A stretch of DNA of 64,000 nt from Polyangiaceae bacterium (lineage in GTDB: Bacteria > Myxococcota_A > Polyangia > Polyangiales > Polyangiaceae): positions 806,001-870,000 of the forward strand of contig JABTUA010000002.1 in the NCBI GenBank assembly GCA_015075635.1, read 5' to 3'. Made by a program: the position numbers and the translations under genes. The stretch's first letter is position 1. Each line of letters opens with the position of its first letter. The notes beneath the pieces are model-generated. The model had not been told where the DNA came from, searched no databases, and saw only the letters and a program-made list of their open reading frames with translations. Positions 7,849 to 17,400 of this stretch are shown here, piece by piece.

Positions 7849-8246
7849 CGACGCTCGGAACGTCCATCCCGCGGACGTTCGGGGCGTCGCAGAGGGTTGC
7901 GACGCTCGGAACGTCCATCCCGCGGACGTTCGGCGCGTCGCAGGGGGTTCCGACGCACGAAACGTCCATCCCGCGGACGTTCGGCGCATCGCAGGGGGTT
8001 CCGACGCTCGGAACGTCCATCCCGCGGACGTTCGGCGCGTCGCACGCCCCTCCGACGTACGAAACGTCCATCCCGCGGACGTTCGGCGCGTCGCACGCCC
8101 CTCCGACGCACGAAACGTCCATCCCGCGGACATTCGGCGCGTCGCAGGGGGTTCCGACGCTCGGAACGTCCATCCCGCGGACGTTCGGCGCGTCGCACGC
8201 CCCTCCGACGCACGAAACGTCCATCCCGCGGACGTTCGGCGCATCG
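7849..8246. repeat. Array of eight 41-bp palindromes at 51-bp period (REP-like)
   Basis: Eight copies start at 7849 plus multiples of 51. Each copy is an imperfect inverted repeat with 17-nt arms (outer CGACGC/GCGTCG, inner AACGTCC/GGACGTT) and the 7-nt loop ATCCCGC. The first copies pair at 15 of 17 arm positions. Copies are joined by 10-bp linkers of only two main kinds (CAGGGGGTTC and CACGCCCCTC), alternating irregularly. Copy 6 has one arm mutation (GGACATTCG). The array begins 11 bp after the stop of the VWC-like lipoprotein and ends about 100 bp before the transposase start. Because 51 is a multiple of three, several frames stay open through it. I regard this as a by-product, not a gene. 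Confidence 0.9.
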
Positions 8247-8257
8247 CAGGGGATCGC

Positions 8258-8983
8258 TCAGTACGCCACGCCCGAGTACGGGCACTTCTTCACGAGCTCC
8301 GTGCAGTCCGTGGGAGGCATGCAGTCGATGAACTGCGGGCAGCTCTTGTCCTGCTCGCAGCCGCAGCCGCACTGGTTCTGGAAGCCGGTGGTGTGCTCGG
8401 GGCATGCGTAGTCGATGACCATGCAGGTCTTGGGATCGGTTGCCACGTAGTTCCGCCACCACTCCTTCGCGGGATCGCAGGCGCAGGCCTTGGTCGTACA
8501 CGAGACGACCTTGGGCTGCGTGCAGGTGCAGGTGTTGCAGCCGTCGAGCGCAGGGAAGGTCTCGCCGACCTGATAGGGCTTGCCGCCGTAGACGCAGGCG
8601 GTGGGGCACCCCATCTCGGTGCAGGAAACGCCGCCGCCCGAGTCGCAGGTGCAGGTGTTGCAGCCGTCGCCGGCGGGGAAGGACTGTCCCGGCGAGTAGA
8701 GCTGACCGTTGTACTCGCAGGGGGTCGCGCACCACATCAAGGTGCAGCCGACGGAGCCGTCGCTGCCGCAGCCACAGGTGTTGCAGCCGTCGCCGGCGGG
8801 GAACGAGTCCCCCGGTTGATAGGTCTTTCCACCGTAGCTGCACGTGACGCCCCCGCCTCCGCCAGTTCCAGCAGCCCCACCGGTCCCGGTTCCGTCCTCG
8901 GTGGTGGAGCCGCCGCACGCCGCGAGCCACGCGAACGCAGCGAATGCCCAGGAAAATGATCGGTCTGACAGCGTTGTCGGCAT
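8258..8983 (-). CDS. Lipoprotein with three VWC-like cysteine modules
   Basis: The 241-residue protein has a signal peptide with lipobox WLAACGG, a Gly/Thr linker, and three tandem modules of about 40 residues. Each module has the pattern C-x-Y-(N/G)-G-x-x-Y-x-x-G-(D/Q/E)-x-F-P-A-x-D-G-C-N-T-C-x-C, which is typical of von Willebrand factor C or chordin-like domains. A C-terminal segment has further cysteines (QCGCGCEQDKSC). These disulfide-rich modules usually bind other proteins. The start is fixed by an AGGTGA Shine-Dalgarno sequence and the lipobox. It is divergent from the hydroxylase gene. Confidence 0.82.
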   Translation of the reverse strand: MPTTLSDRSFSWAFAAFAWLAACGGSTTEDGTGTGGAAGTGGGGGVTCSYGGKTYQPGDSFPAGDGCNTCGCGSDGSVGCTLMWCATPCEYNGQLYSPGQSFPAGDGCNTCTCDSGGGVSCTEMGCPTACVYGGKPYQVGETFPALDGCNTCTCTQPKVVSCTTKACACDPAKEWWRNYVATDPKTCMVIDYACPEHTTGFQNQCGCGCEQDKSCPQFIDCMPPTDCTELVKKCPYSGVAY

Positions 8984-9098
8984 TGGCTCACCTTTGTGCC
9001 GCAAGAGCGGCGAAATTCGGCCTGTGGGCGGGTCCATTGAAAGATCCGTGCCGGCCCCCCCCTGGGCAGGGTGCGGATCAGGTGTTACCTCGGGGCCC

Positions 9099-9695
9099 AT
9101 GATTTCGCCCATCGCCTTCGTCGCCGGTGCCGCCACCTGGAGCTTCGCCGAGTACTCCCTGCACCGCTTCGCGGGCCACGCACCCCGGCAGCGCAAGAGC
9201 GACCAGAAGCCCGGGCTGTTCGACGGGGACTTCGGCTCCGAGCACCAGGCGCACCACACCGACACGCGCTACTTCACCCCGACGGAGCGCAAGGTGAAGA
9301 CCGCCGCCGTCGCGCTCGCGGCGGTCGGGACCCTGGGCTCGCTGGCTTTCGGACCGAGGCGCGCGCTGTCGTATGTGCTGGGGTTCGGGCTGACCTACGC
9401 CGGCTACGAGATCCTGCACCGCCGCACGCACACCCACGCGCCGCGCGGCTTCTACGGGCGCTGGGCGCGCAAGCACCACCTCTCGCACCACTTCTCCAAC
9501 CCGAACACCAACCACGGCGTGACCAGCCCGGTGTGGGATCTCGTGTTTGGCACCTACGCGGACCACGGCAAGATGCGCGTGCCGCGCCGGCATGCGCCGC
9601 TCTGGTTGCTCGACGAGACGGGACGGGTTCGTCCAGAGTACGCCGACGGCTACGAGGTCGCGGGCGTCGCCCCGGTCGAAGCCTCAGCGGCCTGA
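9099..9695 (+). CDS. Fatty-acid hydroxylase superfamily membrane protein
   Basis: The 198-residue protein carries the eight-histidine di-iron pattern of sterol desaturase/fatty-acid hydroxylases: YSLHRFAGH near residue 20, EHQAHH near residue 48, ILHRRTHTH near residue 105 and KHHLSHHFSNPNTNHG near residue 125. Hydrophobic stretches at residues 1-15 and 65-95 place it in the membrane. Such enzymes hydroxylate or desaturate lipids using O2. The closest plain description is a fatty-acid 2-hydroxylase-like or carotenoid-hydroxylase-like protein; the substrate is not predictable. Its 3' end overlaps the convergent gene by 12 bp. Confidence 0.85.
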   Translation: MISPIAFVAGAATWSFAEYSLHRFAGHAPRQRKSDQKPGLFDGDFGSEHQAHHTDTRYFTPTERKVKTAAVALAAVGTLGSLAFGPRRALSYVLGFGLTYAGYEILHRRTHTHAPRGFYGRWARKHHLSHHFSNPNTNHGVTSPVWDLVFGTYADHGKMRVPRRHAPLWLLDETGRVRPEYADGYEVAGVAPVEASAA

Positions 9696-10670
9696 GCTCT
9701 GGCGCGCGCGCAACGGGCGCAGCGCGAGCCAGACCGCCACGTCAGCCACCAAGGTCGCGCCACGCGAGAGCAGGAGCGCCGACAGCGCCGGGGCCGCGCC
9801 CACGACGGGCACCAGGCCCATCGAGAGCACCGCCTCGCGCACACCTGCGCCCGCCGGCGCGGCGAGCGCGAGGAAGCCGACGATGGGCGCCACCACGAAC
9901 ATGCCCGAGCTCGACCAGGCACCGAGCGCGTCGGCGCCGACTGCGCGCGTCACCAAGTAGCCGTGCAGCGCCCAGGTCAGCCAGTACGCCACGTGAAGGA
10001 GCGGCAGACGGCGAGGCACCAGCGGCCCCTCGCCTTGCAGGCCGAGGGCGCGGGTCAGGCGCGCCGGGCAGCGCCGCCGATCGACCACCACGAGCAGGGC
10101 GACGACCAGCCCGAGCAGTCCGACGACGATGGGGGCGAAGCGCCCGAGCAACGCGCCGAGGCTCGCGTCGCTCTGGCCGAGCCAAGCAATCAAGCCGAAG
10201 CCGACCAGCCCGCCCACGGCGACGAAGGAGGCGAGCTCGACGAACACCGACGAGCCCGCCACCGCCGGCAGGACGCCGATGCCCTTGGCGCCGGCCATGC
10301 GCACCACGGGGATGCCGACCTTTCCCGGGACGTAGCGGGCGAGCTGGCTCTCCGCGTGCAGCGCGAGGGCAGGGCCGAACGCCACCTTCGAGCCCGCCAT
10401 GCGTTCGACCAGATACGCCCAGGCGCCAGCGAGCACCAAGCCGCCGAGCCCGAGCGGCACCAGGGACAACGCCACGAGCCCCCAGCTGATGTGGACGCTG
10501 CTGCTGTCCCAGCGCCGCACCAGATCGCGGAACGCCCAGACCACGAAGACGACGGCGAAGACGGCGAGCACCGGCCGGAGCGCGCGCTTGACCCGAGCGG
10601 CTCCCGTCCGCACCTCCTCGGCCCGGTCCGGCGGGTCCGGAGGGGGCGTCTCCGGCTTCGCCGAGGTCAT
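9684..10670 (-). CDS. LPG-synthase TM-domain family (YbhN/UPF0104) membrane protein
   Basis: The 328-residue protein has about eight hydrophobic helices after a Pro-rich cytosolic N-terminus (PETPPPDPPDRAEE). The motifs SQLARYVPGKVGIPVVRMAG and APAGAGVREAVLSMGLVP match the 'lysylphosphatidylglycerol synthase transmembrane region' family, in which the YxPGK and P-x-G-x-G-x-R-E motifs are conserved. It probably flips or translocates a lipid intermediate. I chose the ATG at 10670, because the longer frame would add only an unconserved 14-residue leader. No soluble synthase domain is fused. Confidence 0.85.
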   Translation of the reverse strand: MTSAKPETPPPDPPDRAEEVRTGAARVKRALRPVLAVFAVVFVVWAFRDLVRRWDSSSVHISWGLVALSLVPLGLGGLVLAGAWAYLVERMAGSKVAFGPALALHAESQLARYVPGKVGIPVVRMAGAKGIGVLPAVAGSSVFVELASFVAVGGLVGFGLIAWLGQSDASLGALLGRFAPIVVGLLGLVVALLVVVDRRRCPARLTRALGLQGEGPLVPRRLPLLHVAYWLTWALHGYLVTRAVGADALGAWSSSGMFVVAPIVGFLALAAPAGAGVREAVLSMGLVPVVGAAPALSALLLSRGATLVADVAVWLALRPLRARQSSGR

Positions 10671-10826
10671 CTGGGCGCGTTTACCACGCCCCCCTGCGTG
10701 GATGTAGGACAAGCCTGCCGCCGAGCGGCCCCCGCGCGCGCGGCGTTGTGGTAGACCATGTCACCTTTCGGGCGGCGGGCACACCGCGGGTGTCCGTTCC
10801 AACCCCGAGGCTCAAGGGAGCAGACC

Positions 10827-11714
10827 ATGCGCTCACGGTCGCGATCTCGTGCGGGGCTCTTCGCTTCACTCACTTTAGTGTTCATGGCCTGCGGTGGTCG
10901 CAGCACCATCGACTTCGGCCTCGACACCAGCGCCGCGGGCAGCGGTGGCGCGGGCGCCGTCAGCGGTGGCGGAGGAAGCACGGTCGGCGGCAACGGCGGC
11001 GTCTCCGGCGACGGCGGCGCACCCGGCGGTGGCGTGAGCGGAGGTGGCGCCGGCGGCGCCGGCGGTGGCAGCAACGTCTGCTCCAACCCGGGCGGCTCGC
11101 CGTGCGAGATGTGCACCTGCGGCAACTGCCTCGAGGAGCTGACCGACTGCGACAGTGACGGCGGGTGTCTGGACATCCTGGGCTGCGTCTGGTCGACCGG
11201 CTGCAAAGGGGTGCAGTGCTACACCGGCCCGTGCAAGGGGGTCATCGACCAGAACGGAGGGCCGCTCGGAAATTCCGTCGGTCTCGCGCAGGCCGTGGGC
11301 CAGTGCCAGAACGCGAACAGCTGCCCTTGCAGCGTGGGCACCGGGGGCACGGGCGGCACCGGCGGCGGCGGTACCGGCGGCAGCGGCACCGGGGGCGGAG
11401 GAGGCACCGGCCCCATCGCGTGCATCGGCTGCATCGTGCAGAAGTGCCCGTCGGTGCAGGAGTGCCTGTTCAACCAGGCCTGCCGCGACGGCACCATTTG
11501 CGCGGTGCAGAACTGCCTGGCCGGCGGCGGCGGCGGTCCGAACCTCCAGTGCATGCTGCAGTGCTTCAACGGCGACTTCCAGGCCGCGTTCAAGGCCTTC
11601 CAGTCGCTCCAGTGCTTCTTCACCAACTGCGGTCAGACCTGCGGCGGCCTGATCCCCGGCCTGCCCGGCGGCGGCTTGCCGGGCGGCGGCTCACCGGGCG
11701 GCGGCGGGAACTGA
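10827..11714 (+). CDS. Gly-rich lipoprotein with Cys-rich modules
   Basis: The 295-residue protein has a signal peptide and lipobox (LVFMACGG), then a Gly/Ser/Ala linker to about residue 90. A first Cys-rich module follows (CEMCTCGNCLEELTDCDSDG, ILGCVWSTGCKGVQCY), then a second Gly/Thr linker and a second Cys module (CIGCIVQKCPSVQECLFNQA). The C-terminus ends in PGGG repeats. The pattern CxxC...CxxxxxxC resembles the small Cys-rich domains of the 48233-49123 lipoprotein. An AAGGGAG Shine-Dalgarno sequence fixes the ATG. It is probably a cell-surface protein; the function is unknown. Confidence 0.8.
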   Translation: MRSRSRSRAGLFASLTLVFMACGGRSTIDFGLDTSAAGSGGAGAVSGGGGSTVGGNGGVSGDGGAPGGGVSGGGAGGAGGGSNVCSNPGGSPCEMCTCGNCLEELTDCDSDGGCLDILGCVWSTGCKGVQCYTGPCKGVIDQNGGPLGNSVGLAQAVGQCQNANSCPCSVGTGGTGGTGGGGTGGSGTGGGGGTGPIACIGCIVQKCPSVQECLFNQACRDGTICAVQNCLAGGGGGPNLQCMLQCFNGDFQAAFKAFQSLQCFFTNCGQTCGGLIPGLPGGGLPGGGSPGGGGN

Positions 11715-11730
11715 AGTCCCACAATTGGTT

Positions 11731-11736
11731 TAGCAT
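11731..11736 (+). promoter_or_regulatory. TAGCAT -10-like box, likely leaderless start
   Basis: TAGCAT ends 6 nt before the ATG at 11743, within the 28-bp gap after the previous gene, with no Shine-Dalgarno sequence. This suggests a separate promoter for the downstream gene. Confidence 0.45.
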
Positions 11737-11742
11737 GGGGGC

Positions 11743-13236
11743 ATGACGCGCCCCGGACATGTCGCTCAGCTGGCCGTGATCGCAGCGCTGGCGTTCGCGT
11801 CGAGCGCGGAAGCCAAGACGCTGAAGCTGCGCGCGCCGTCGCAGGCGCTGAGCCTGGAGTGCGGCACTTCCAAGGCCAACTGGAGCTTCCACGACGGCAT
11901 CTGGTACCAGCGCGGCCGCGAGCTGGTGAAGGACACCACCAAGTTCGGCGCGAGCGGCACGGTGAAGGACGACTTCGTCTTCAACCCGCCCTTCGACAGC
12001 TTCGACCCCGGCGAGCTCGACGGCGCGGACATCCTGCTGTTGAACCCGGTCAAGATCCAGGTGGACCGCCAGGTGTTCATGCCCTTCCGCACCTACGCGC
12101 TCGGCGGCGTCGGGTTCATCTCGTTCCAGAACGAGGGCGTGACCTTCATGGCCGACAAGAGCGACTGCGCCGGCGAGAACGTCGCCAACGTGACCAGCGC
12201 CGGCAGCGCGACGCCGGTGATGAACGGACCCTTCGGATTGGTCGGCGCGACCTTCTCCACCGGCTGGAACTGCTCCTTCAAGAACATGGAGAGCGGCGTG
12301 GTGGAGCTGGCCACGAACTCGAAGGGGCCCAACTCCTTGCTGCTGGACCTGGGCACGAGCTCACCGGGCTCGGCGCGCGCCGTCTCGTTCGGCGACGAGG
12401 AGCACTTCGCTGGGCCTTACCTGGAGAGCGGCTGCGGCTCGATGTTCGTGACCCAGCCGGCGAACGAGAAGCTCTTCCTCAACACGCTGGCCTGGGTCGC
12501 CCAGACAGCGCACGACCCGATCCCGGACGAGGTCGAGGGCACCACCGGCGACACGGACGGGGACGGCAAGCCCGACTACCTGGACGGGGACAACGACGGG
12601 GACAACATCCTCGACCTGTTCGAGGCCGGCGACAAAGACCCGACCACACCGCCCGTGGACACCGACAAGGACGGCAAGCCCGACTACAACGACGACGACT
12701 CAGACGGCGATGGCGTGAAGGACTCCGTCGAGAGCCCGGCCGATCCCCTGCTGCCGCCGGTGGACACCGACAAGGACGGCAAGCCCGACTTCCAGGACAC
12801 GGACAGCGACGACGACACCATCCTCGACGGCGTGGACAACTGCCGGTTGATCAAGAACACCGACCAGAAGGATACGGACAAGGACGGCATGGGCGACGCC
12901 TGCGACGGCACGCCCGGCGACCCGGACGCGGGCAGCGGCGGCAGCGCCGGCGGTGGCGGCAGCGGCGGCGGCTTCCCCGACGCGAGCCCCATCGATGGCA
13001 GCACTCTCGGTGGCAGCGGCGGCGGGAGCGGCGGCGGCGGAAAGGGCTCGACCACCGAGTCGAGCGACGACGGCGGGTGTGGGTGTCGGGTCCGTGGGAG
13101 CTCGAGCTCGAGCTCGAGCTGGCTCGCGCTGCTCGCGCTCGGGCTCGTCACTGGCTACAGAAGATCGGCGGCACGCACTCGTTGTTGCAGAGACCGCTGT
13201 AGCAGACCTCGTTGTCCTTGCACGCGACGCCGATAG
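11743..13236 (+). CDS. Secreted Ca-binding-repeat protein with MYXO-CTERM-like anchor
   Basis: The 497-residue protein has a signal peptide (cleavage after SSAEA), a domain of about 230 residues, and then calcium-binding thrombospondin type 3-like repeats near residues 265-385 (DTDGDGKPDYLD, DTDKDGKPDYNDDDSDGDG). A Gly/Ser linker and the MYXO-CTERM-like end follow: GGCGCRV, a Ser-rich stretch, a hydrophobic segment (WLALLALGLVTG) and basic residues. MYXO-CTERM tails are cut and anchored at the cell surface. After YRRSA the frame runs on for about 21 Cys/Arg-rich residues that are antisense to the convergent gene, so the natural stop may have been lost. Confidence 0.82.
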   Translation: MTRPGHVAQLAVIAALAFASSAEAKTLKLRAPSQALSLECGTSKANWSFHDGIWYQRGRELVKDTTKFGASGTVKDDFVFNPPFDSFDPGELDGADILLLNPVKIQVDRQVFMPFRTYALGGVGFISFQNEGVTFMADKSDCAGENVANVTSAGSATPVMNGPFGLVGATFSTGWNCSFKNMESGVVELATNSKGPNSLLLDLGTSSPGSARAVSFGDEEHFAGPYLESGCGSMFVTQPANEKLFLNTLAWVAQTAHDPIPDEVEGTTGDTDGDGKPDYLDGDNDGDNILDLFEAGDKDPTTPPVDTDKDGKPDYNDDDSDGDGVKDSVESPADPLLPPVDTDKDGKPDFQDTDSDDDTILDGVDNCRLIKNTDQKDTDKDGMGDACDGTPGDPDAGSGGSAGGGGSGGGFPDASPIDGSTLGGSGGGSGGGGKGSTTESSDDGGCGCRVRGSSSSSSSWLALLALGLVTGYRRSAARTRCCRDRCSRPRCPCTRRR

Positions 13237-14350
13237 GGACCAACGCCTTGCAGAAGCCGTTCACGCACCGCGTGCCGGCCTTGCAGTTCTCGTTGTAGAT
13301 CGCGTCGACCGCGCAGGCGTCGTCGATGTCCGGCAGGTTCGTGCACGAGCCGGCGAGGGACACTTGCGGCGGATTGAACACGTTTGGCTTGCAGTACTGA
13401 CCGGCAGGGCACATGTCCGGGATGGCCAGCCCGCAGGGCTCGTTGAGCTGGACCGTGGCGACGCAGTCGCCGCTGCCCTGCGCGTCTTTCAGCTTGCAGT
13501 GAAGGCCGGGCTGGCAGAGGTCTCCGTTCGTCCAGTTGCACGTCGCGCCGGAGGCGAACACGCTCTCGGCGGCCTTGCACTTGCCGGGGCTGGCGCCGGC
13601 GTCCGCGCCCGCGTCTTGATCGAAGCTGACGCCGACGCAGAGCATGCCGATGGTGCAGCGTGGCAACGCGTCGCCGCCACAGGGCGCGCCGGGAGTCGCG
13701 ACCGGCTTCGTGCAGAACGACCCTTCCGGCGCCTTGAGCTCCTGACAGTTCAGGCCCTCCGCGCAGATCCCCTCGTAGCAAGGGGAGCCCTCGCCGAGCT
13801 TCGGGCTGCACTTGCCGGGACAGCCCGAGGCGAGATCGCAGTACAGGCCGGGTGCACACTGCGCAGGGTGGACGCAGCCTTTCCCCTCGGCGACCTTGCC
13901 CTCGACGGCGGCTTCGCACTCGGTCGGCCACTCGAGCGCCTTCGGACACTCGCTCTTGGGCGCGCCCGCAGAGCGGAGCGCCGCGACGCAGGCCGGTGCC
14001 AGCTCGGGATGGTACTCCGCAGTGTCCGGGGGCAGCTGGTCGATCCCAGCGAGCACGCTGTCGGCCAGACGCCGCTTCGTGTAGTCGACGCAGGGCACGT
14101 CGCCGTAGACCAGAGCGCCGGCGCCGGGCATGCACTCCTCGAAGCGCGCGCAGAGCGCCTCCGCGAACTTTTGAGCCGCCTCCCCGATGGGGATCGTCAC
14201 GGCGGCATCACCGCCGGTCCCACCGGTCCCGCCGGTCCCTCCCGTCGCCGCCCCCTGCTCCTTCTGAAGCTCGTCGAAGTCGAGCAGGAATGAGCACGAG
14301 GCCGTCGCCGTTCCGACGAAGAGGCCGAGCAGGGCGGCGTGCCAGCGCAT
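13148..14350 (-). CDS. Cys-rich lipoprotein with dickkopf/EB-like modules
   Basis: The 400-residue protein has a signal peptide with a lipobox-like ATASCS, a GGTGGTGG linker, a helical Cys-containing domain (residues 60-160), and about six repeated disulfide modules. The modules have the form C-x-x-x-x-x-C-x-x-G-L-x-C, for example CAPGLYCDLASGCPGKC, CYEGICAEGLNCQ, LCQPGLHCKLKD and CKAGTRCVNGFCK. These are typical of Polyangia surface proteins. The last 89 bp overlap the 3' end of the convergent gene; its conserved final modules (CYSGLCNNECVPP) show that this frame is the real one there. Confidence 0.83.
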   Translation of the reverse strand: MRWHAALLGLFVGTATASCSFLLDFDELQKEQGAATGGTGGTGGTGGDAAVTIPIGEAAQKFAEALCARFEECMPGAGALVYGDVPCVDYTKRRLADSVLAGIDQLPPDTAEYHPELAPACVAALRSAGAPKSECPKALEWPTECEAAVEGKVAEGKGCVHPAQCAPGLYCDLASGCPGKCSPKLGEGSPCYEGICAEGLNCQELKAPEGSFCTKPVATPGAPCGGDALPRCTIGMLCVGVSFDQDAGADAGASPGKCKAAESVFASGATCNWTNGDLCQPGLHCKLKDAQGSGDCVATVQLNEPCGLAIPDMCPAGQYCKPNVFNPPQVSLAGSCTNLPDIDDACAVDAIYNENCKAGTRCVNGFCKALVPIGVACKDNEVCYSGLCNNECVPPIFCSQ

Positions 14351-14463
14351 CGTGGGGGTCCCCAGAAGGGTTTACACCGGCCGGGACCCCGCCGAGAAGC
14401 CCACGAGATCGGCCGCTCGTGCGTCCAACCTCCACGGGTGTGGCCCCGGAGGGGCCGCCCACG

Positions 14464-14469
14464 TAGGAT
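14464..14469 (+). promoter_or_regulatory. TAGGAT -10-like box, likely leaderless start
   Basis: TAGGAT ends 7 nt before the GTG at 14477. It could also be read as a weak Shine-Dalgarno (AGGA), but its position relative to the start matches the other leaderless-type starts in the window. Confidence 0.4.
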
Positions 14470-14476
14470 TTGGACC

Positions 14477-17400
14477 GTGAAGCTCCGCCCCACCCTCCGC
14501 GCCCTGCTCGCCGTCGTCGCGCTGGGTGTCGCGCTGCCTTCGTCGGCAGACGCCCAGTTCAACCCGGACGGGCGCAAGAAAGGGAAGAAGCCCGGCACCT
14601 TCCAGCCCGGCGGCAGGCCGGGCGGCAAACCCGGCGGCAAGCCCGGCGGCAAGCCCGGCGGCAAGCCGGGCGGCAAGCCGGGTGCCGAGCCCGGCGGCAA
14701 GCCGGGCGGCGAGCCCGGGGCCGAGCCGGAAGGCAAGGGGCCGAAGGGTCCCGGCAAGGAGGCGCTGATCCAGCGCTACACCGGGATCGTCCTCGCCCAG
14801 CCGGGAGCGCCCTTCCCGCTCCAGCGCCTGGCCGAGCTCTACCGGGAGCGCGACGGCAACGTCGAGAAGCTCATCGCCGACTTCGAGAAGCGCGCGGAGG
14901 CGGCCGACGGCTGGAACGCGCAGGTGGCCCTCGCCGGCATCTACAAGCAAGACGGCCAGCACGCGCGGGCCATCGCCACCTACGAGAAGGCCATCGCGCA
15001 GAAGCCGAGCGAGCCCACCGCCATCATGGCACTCGCGAACCTGCTGTCGGATCGCGGCGACAAGACCGCCGCCGTGGCGCGCTACGAGGCGGCGCTGCCG
15101 CTCTTGAAGAACGACGCGGACAAGGAGCAGGTGCTGCGTACGCTGATGCAGCTCGCCCTCGACCTGAAACGCTTCGACGACGCGAAGAAGCACCACAAGG
15201 CGCTGGTCGCGCGAGCGAAGGGCTCGTTCTACGTGCGCGGTGAGCTGGGCCGCGAGCTGATGCTGCGCGGCGACTACGAGCGGGCCTCGGCGGAGTACGA
15301 GGACGTGGTCAAGGCGGCCGCCGGCGACAACCGCGTGCTCGGCCCGGCGCAGCGCGACCTGGGCCGCGCGCTGGCCAAGCAGGGCAAGCGCAAAGAAGCC
15401 ATGGAGATGCTGCGTAAGGCCCTGCGGACCGCGGGGACACAGGCCGGCATCCGGCGCGAGATCTACGAGATCACTGTGGAGATCTACCGCGCAGAAGATC
15501 GACTGCGCGATCTGATCACGGAGCTCGAGGGCCAGAACGTGTCCGACCCGGAGCAGCTGCGCATGCTGGGCAGCCTGTACGAAGAGACGGGTCAGGTGGA
15601 CAAGGCGCTCAAGACCTACAAGCAAGCGCTGGGCAAGAAGACCGACGACGTCGGAACACGGCTGAAGGTCGTGCAGCTCCTACAGATCCAGGGGGAGCTG
15701 GACGAGGCCATCAAGCAGTTCGAGGAGCTGATCCGCGCGGCGCCCCGCAACCCCGACTACGTGTTCCAGCTGGCGGAGGCCTTGATTCAGCGCGGCGACC
15801 GCCAGAAGGCGCTGGAGCAGCTGAAGAAGCTCGAGGCCCGCTCGGGCAACGACGAGGAGACGCTGGCGGCGCTGGTGGACTTCTACGAGCGTGTCGAGGA
15901 GAAGCAGCGCGCCATGGACGTGCTCCAGCGGCTCTCGAAGACCGGCCGCGGCGACCCGCGCCACCTGGTCGAGCTGGGCGACCGCTACTGGCAAGAGGGC
16001 GACAAGACGAAGGCCCAGCAGACCTGGGCGCGCATCAAGATAATCGTGCCGGACAAGGCCCGCGCCAACGAGGTGCTCGGCGAGGTGTACCTGGAGCACG
16101 ACATGCCGCAGCAGGCCATCGAGGCGCTGCGCGAGGCGATGAAGCTCCAGCCCAAGGCCATGAAGTACAAGAAGGCCTACGCCATGGGGCTGGAGCGCAC
16201 CGGCGCGAGCGCCGGCAGCGTCGAGCAGCGTAACCGGCAGTACGACGAGGCCCGCAAGATCTGGGAGGCCATCGCCAAGGAGGCCGGCGACAGCAACGAG
16301 CACCTGGCCCGCGAAGCGCGCCAGCACATCGTCACGCTGTGGGGGCTCTCCGGGCAGCTCGAGCAGCGCGCCGTGCCGCTCGACCGGCGCCTGAAGCAGA
16401 CGCCCCCGGACCTGGAGGCAGGCCGCCTCCTCGCGGAGGTGCAGGTCCGCCTGCGGCGCTACGCCGACGCCGAGCGCACGCTGGGCTTGATCGTGCAGAA
16501 GGCCCCCGGCGACATCGGCAGCTTGACCCAGCTCGAGCGCGTGCTGGTCCTGCGCCGCAAGCTGAAGGAGGCCATCGCCACGCTGAAGAAGCTCACCCTG
16601 GCCGACCCCAAGCGTGCCCGCGAGTATTACCAGCGCATGGCGGGCTACGCCGCCGAGCTCTACCAGGACGACGACGCCATCCAATACGCGGCCAAGGCGG
16701 TGGAGCTCTCGCCGGACGACGCCGAGGGGCACAAGAAGCTCGGCGAGATGTACCGCCGCCGCCAGGACACCTCGCGCGCGATCAACGCCTTCCGCCAGGC
16801 CATCGCCAAGAACGACCGGCTGTTCGCGGTCTACTTCCAGCTCGCCGAGCTGCTCATGGGGCAAGGCGAGCTCGACGAGGCCGACCGCCTGCTCCGCCGG
16901 GTCATCCGCGCGTCGCCGGACGAGGAGCTGGTCGCCCAGGCGGCGCGCCTGAGCATGCAGGTGAACCTGGGCAAGGGCACGCTGGAGTCGCTGGAGAAGG
17001 AGCTGCTGCCGGTCGCGCTCGGCAACCCGCAGAAGCCGCTCTACCGGCGCCTCTTGGTCGAGCTCTACGGCGCCATGGCCTTCCCGCTGGCGCACCACGC
17101 GCGGAGCCCCGAAGCCGCCACCGCCGACAAGGCGCGCGCTGAGCTGAAGAAGATCGGCGAGCGCGCCGTGAAGCCTCTGCTCGACGCGCTGACCGACGAG
17201 AAGGACCAGCAGCAACGCACCGCCATCGAGCTGCTCGGCTACATCGAGAACAGGAGTGCCGGCTCGGCGCTGTTCGCCTTCGCGACCGGCAACGCCGACG
17301 CGGAGCTGCGCGCGCGCGCCATGCTCGCGGTAGGCTCGCTCAGGGATCCGGCGCTGTTGCCGAAGCTCGGCGACGTCCTGGCGCCGGGCGGACAGATCCG

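Noticed and set aside
7661..8224. Protein of 17-residue repeats encoded by the palindrome array
   Set aside because: The 51-bp period keeps several frames open on both strands at once, so openness is not evidence of coding. No Shine-Dalgarno sequence or signal supports a particular frame. An N-terminal basic repeat extension of the transposase in the same frame cannot be fully excluded.
7849..8246. CRISPR array
   Set aside because: The period is regular, but the 'spacers' are only 10 bp and of just two recurrent sequences. The repeats are palindromes of 41 bp and no cas gene is present.
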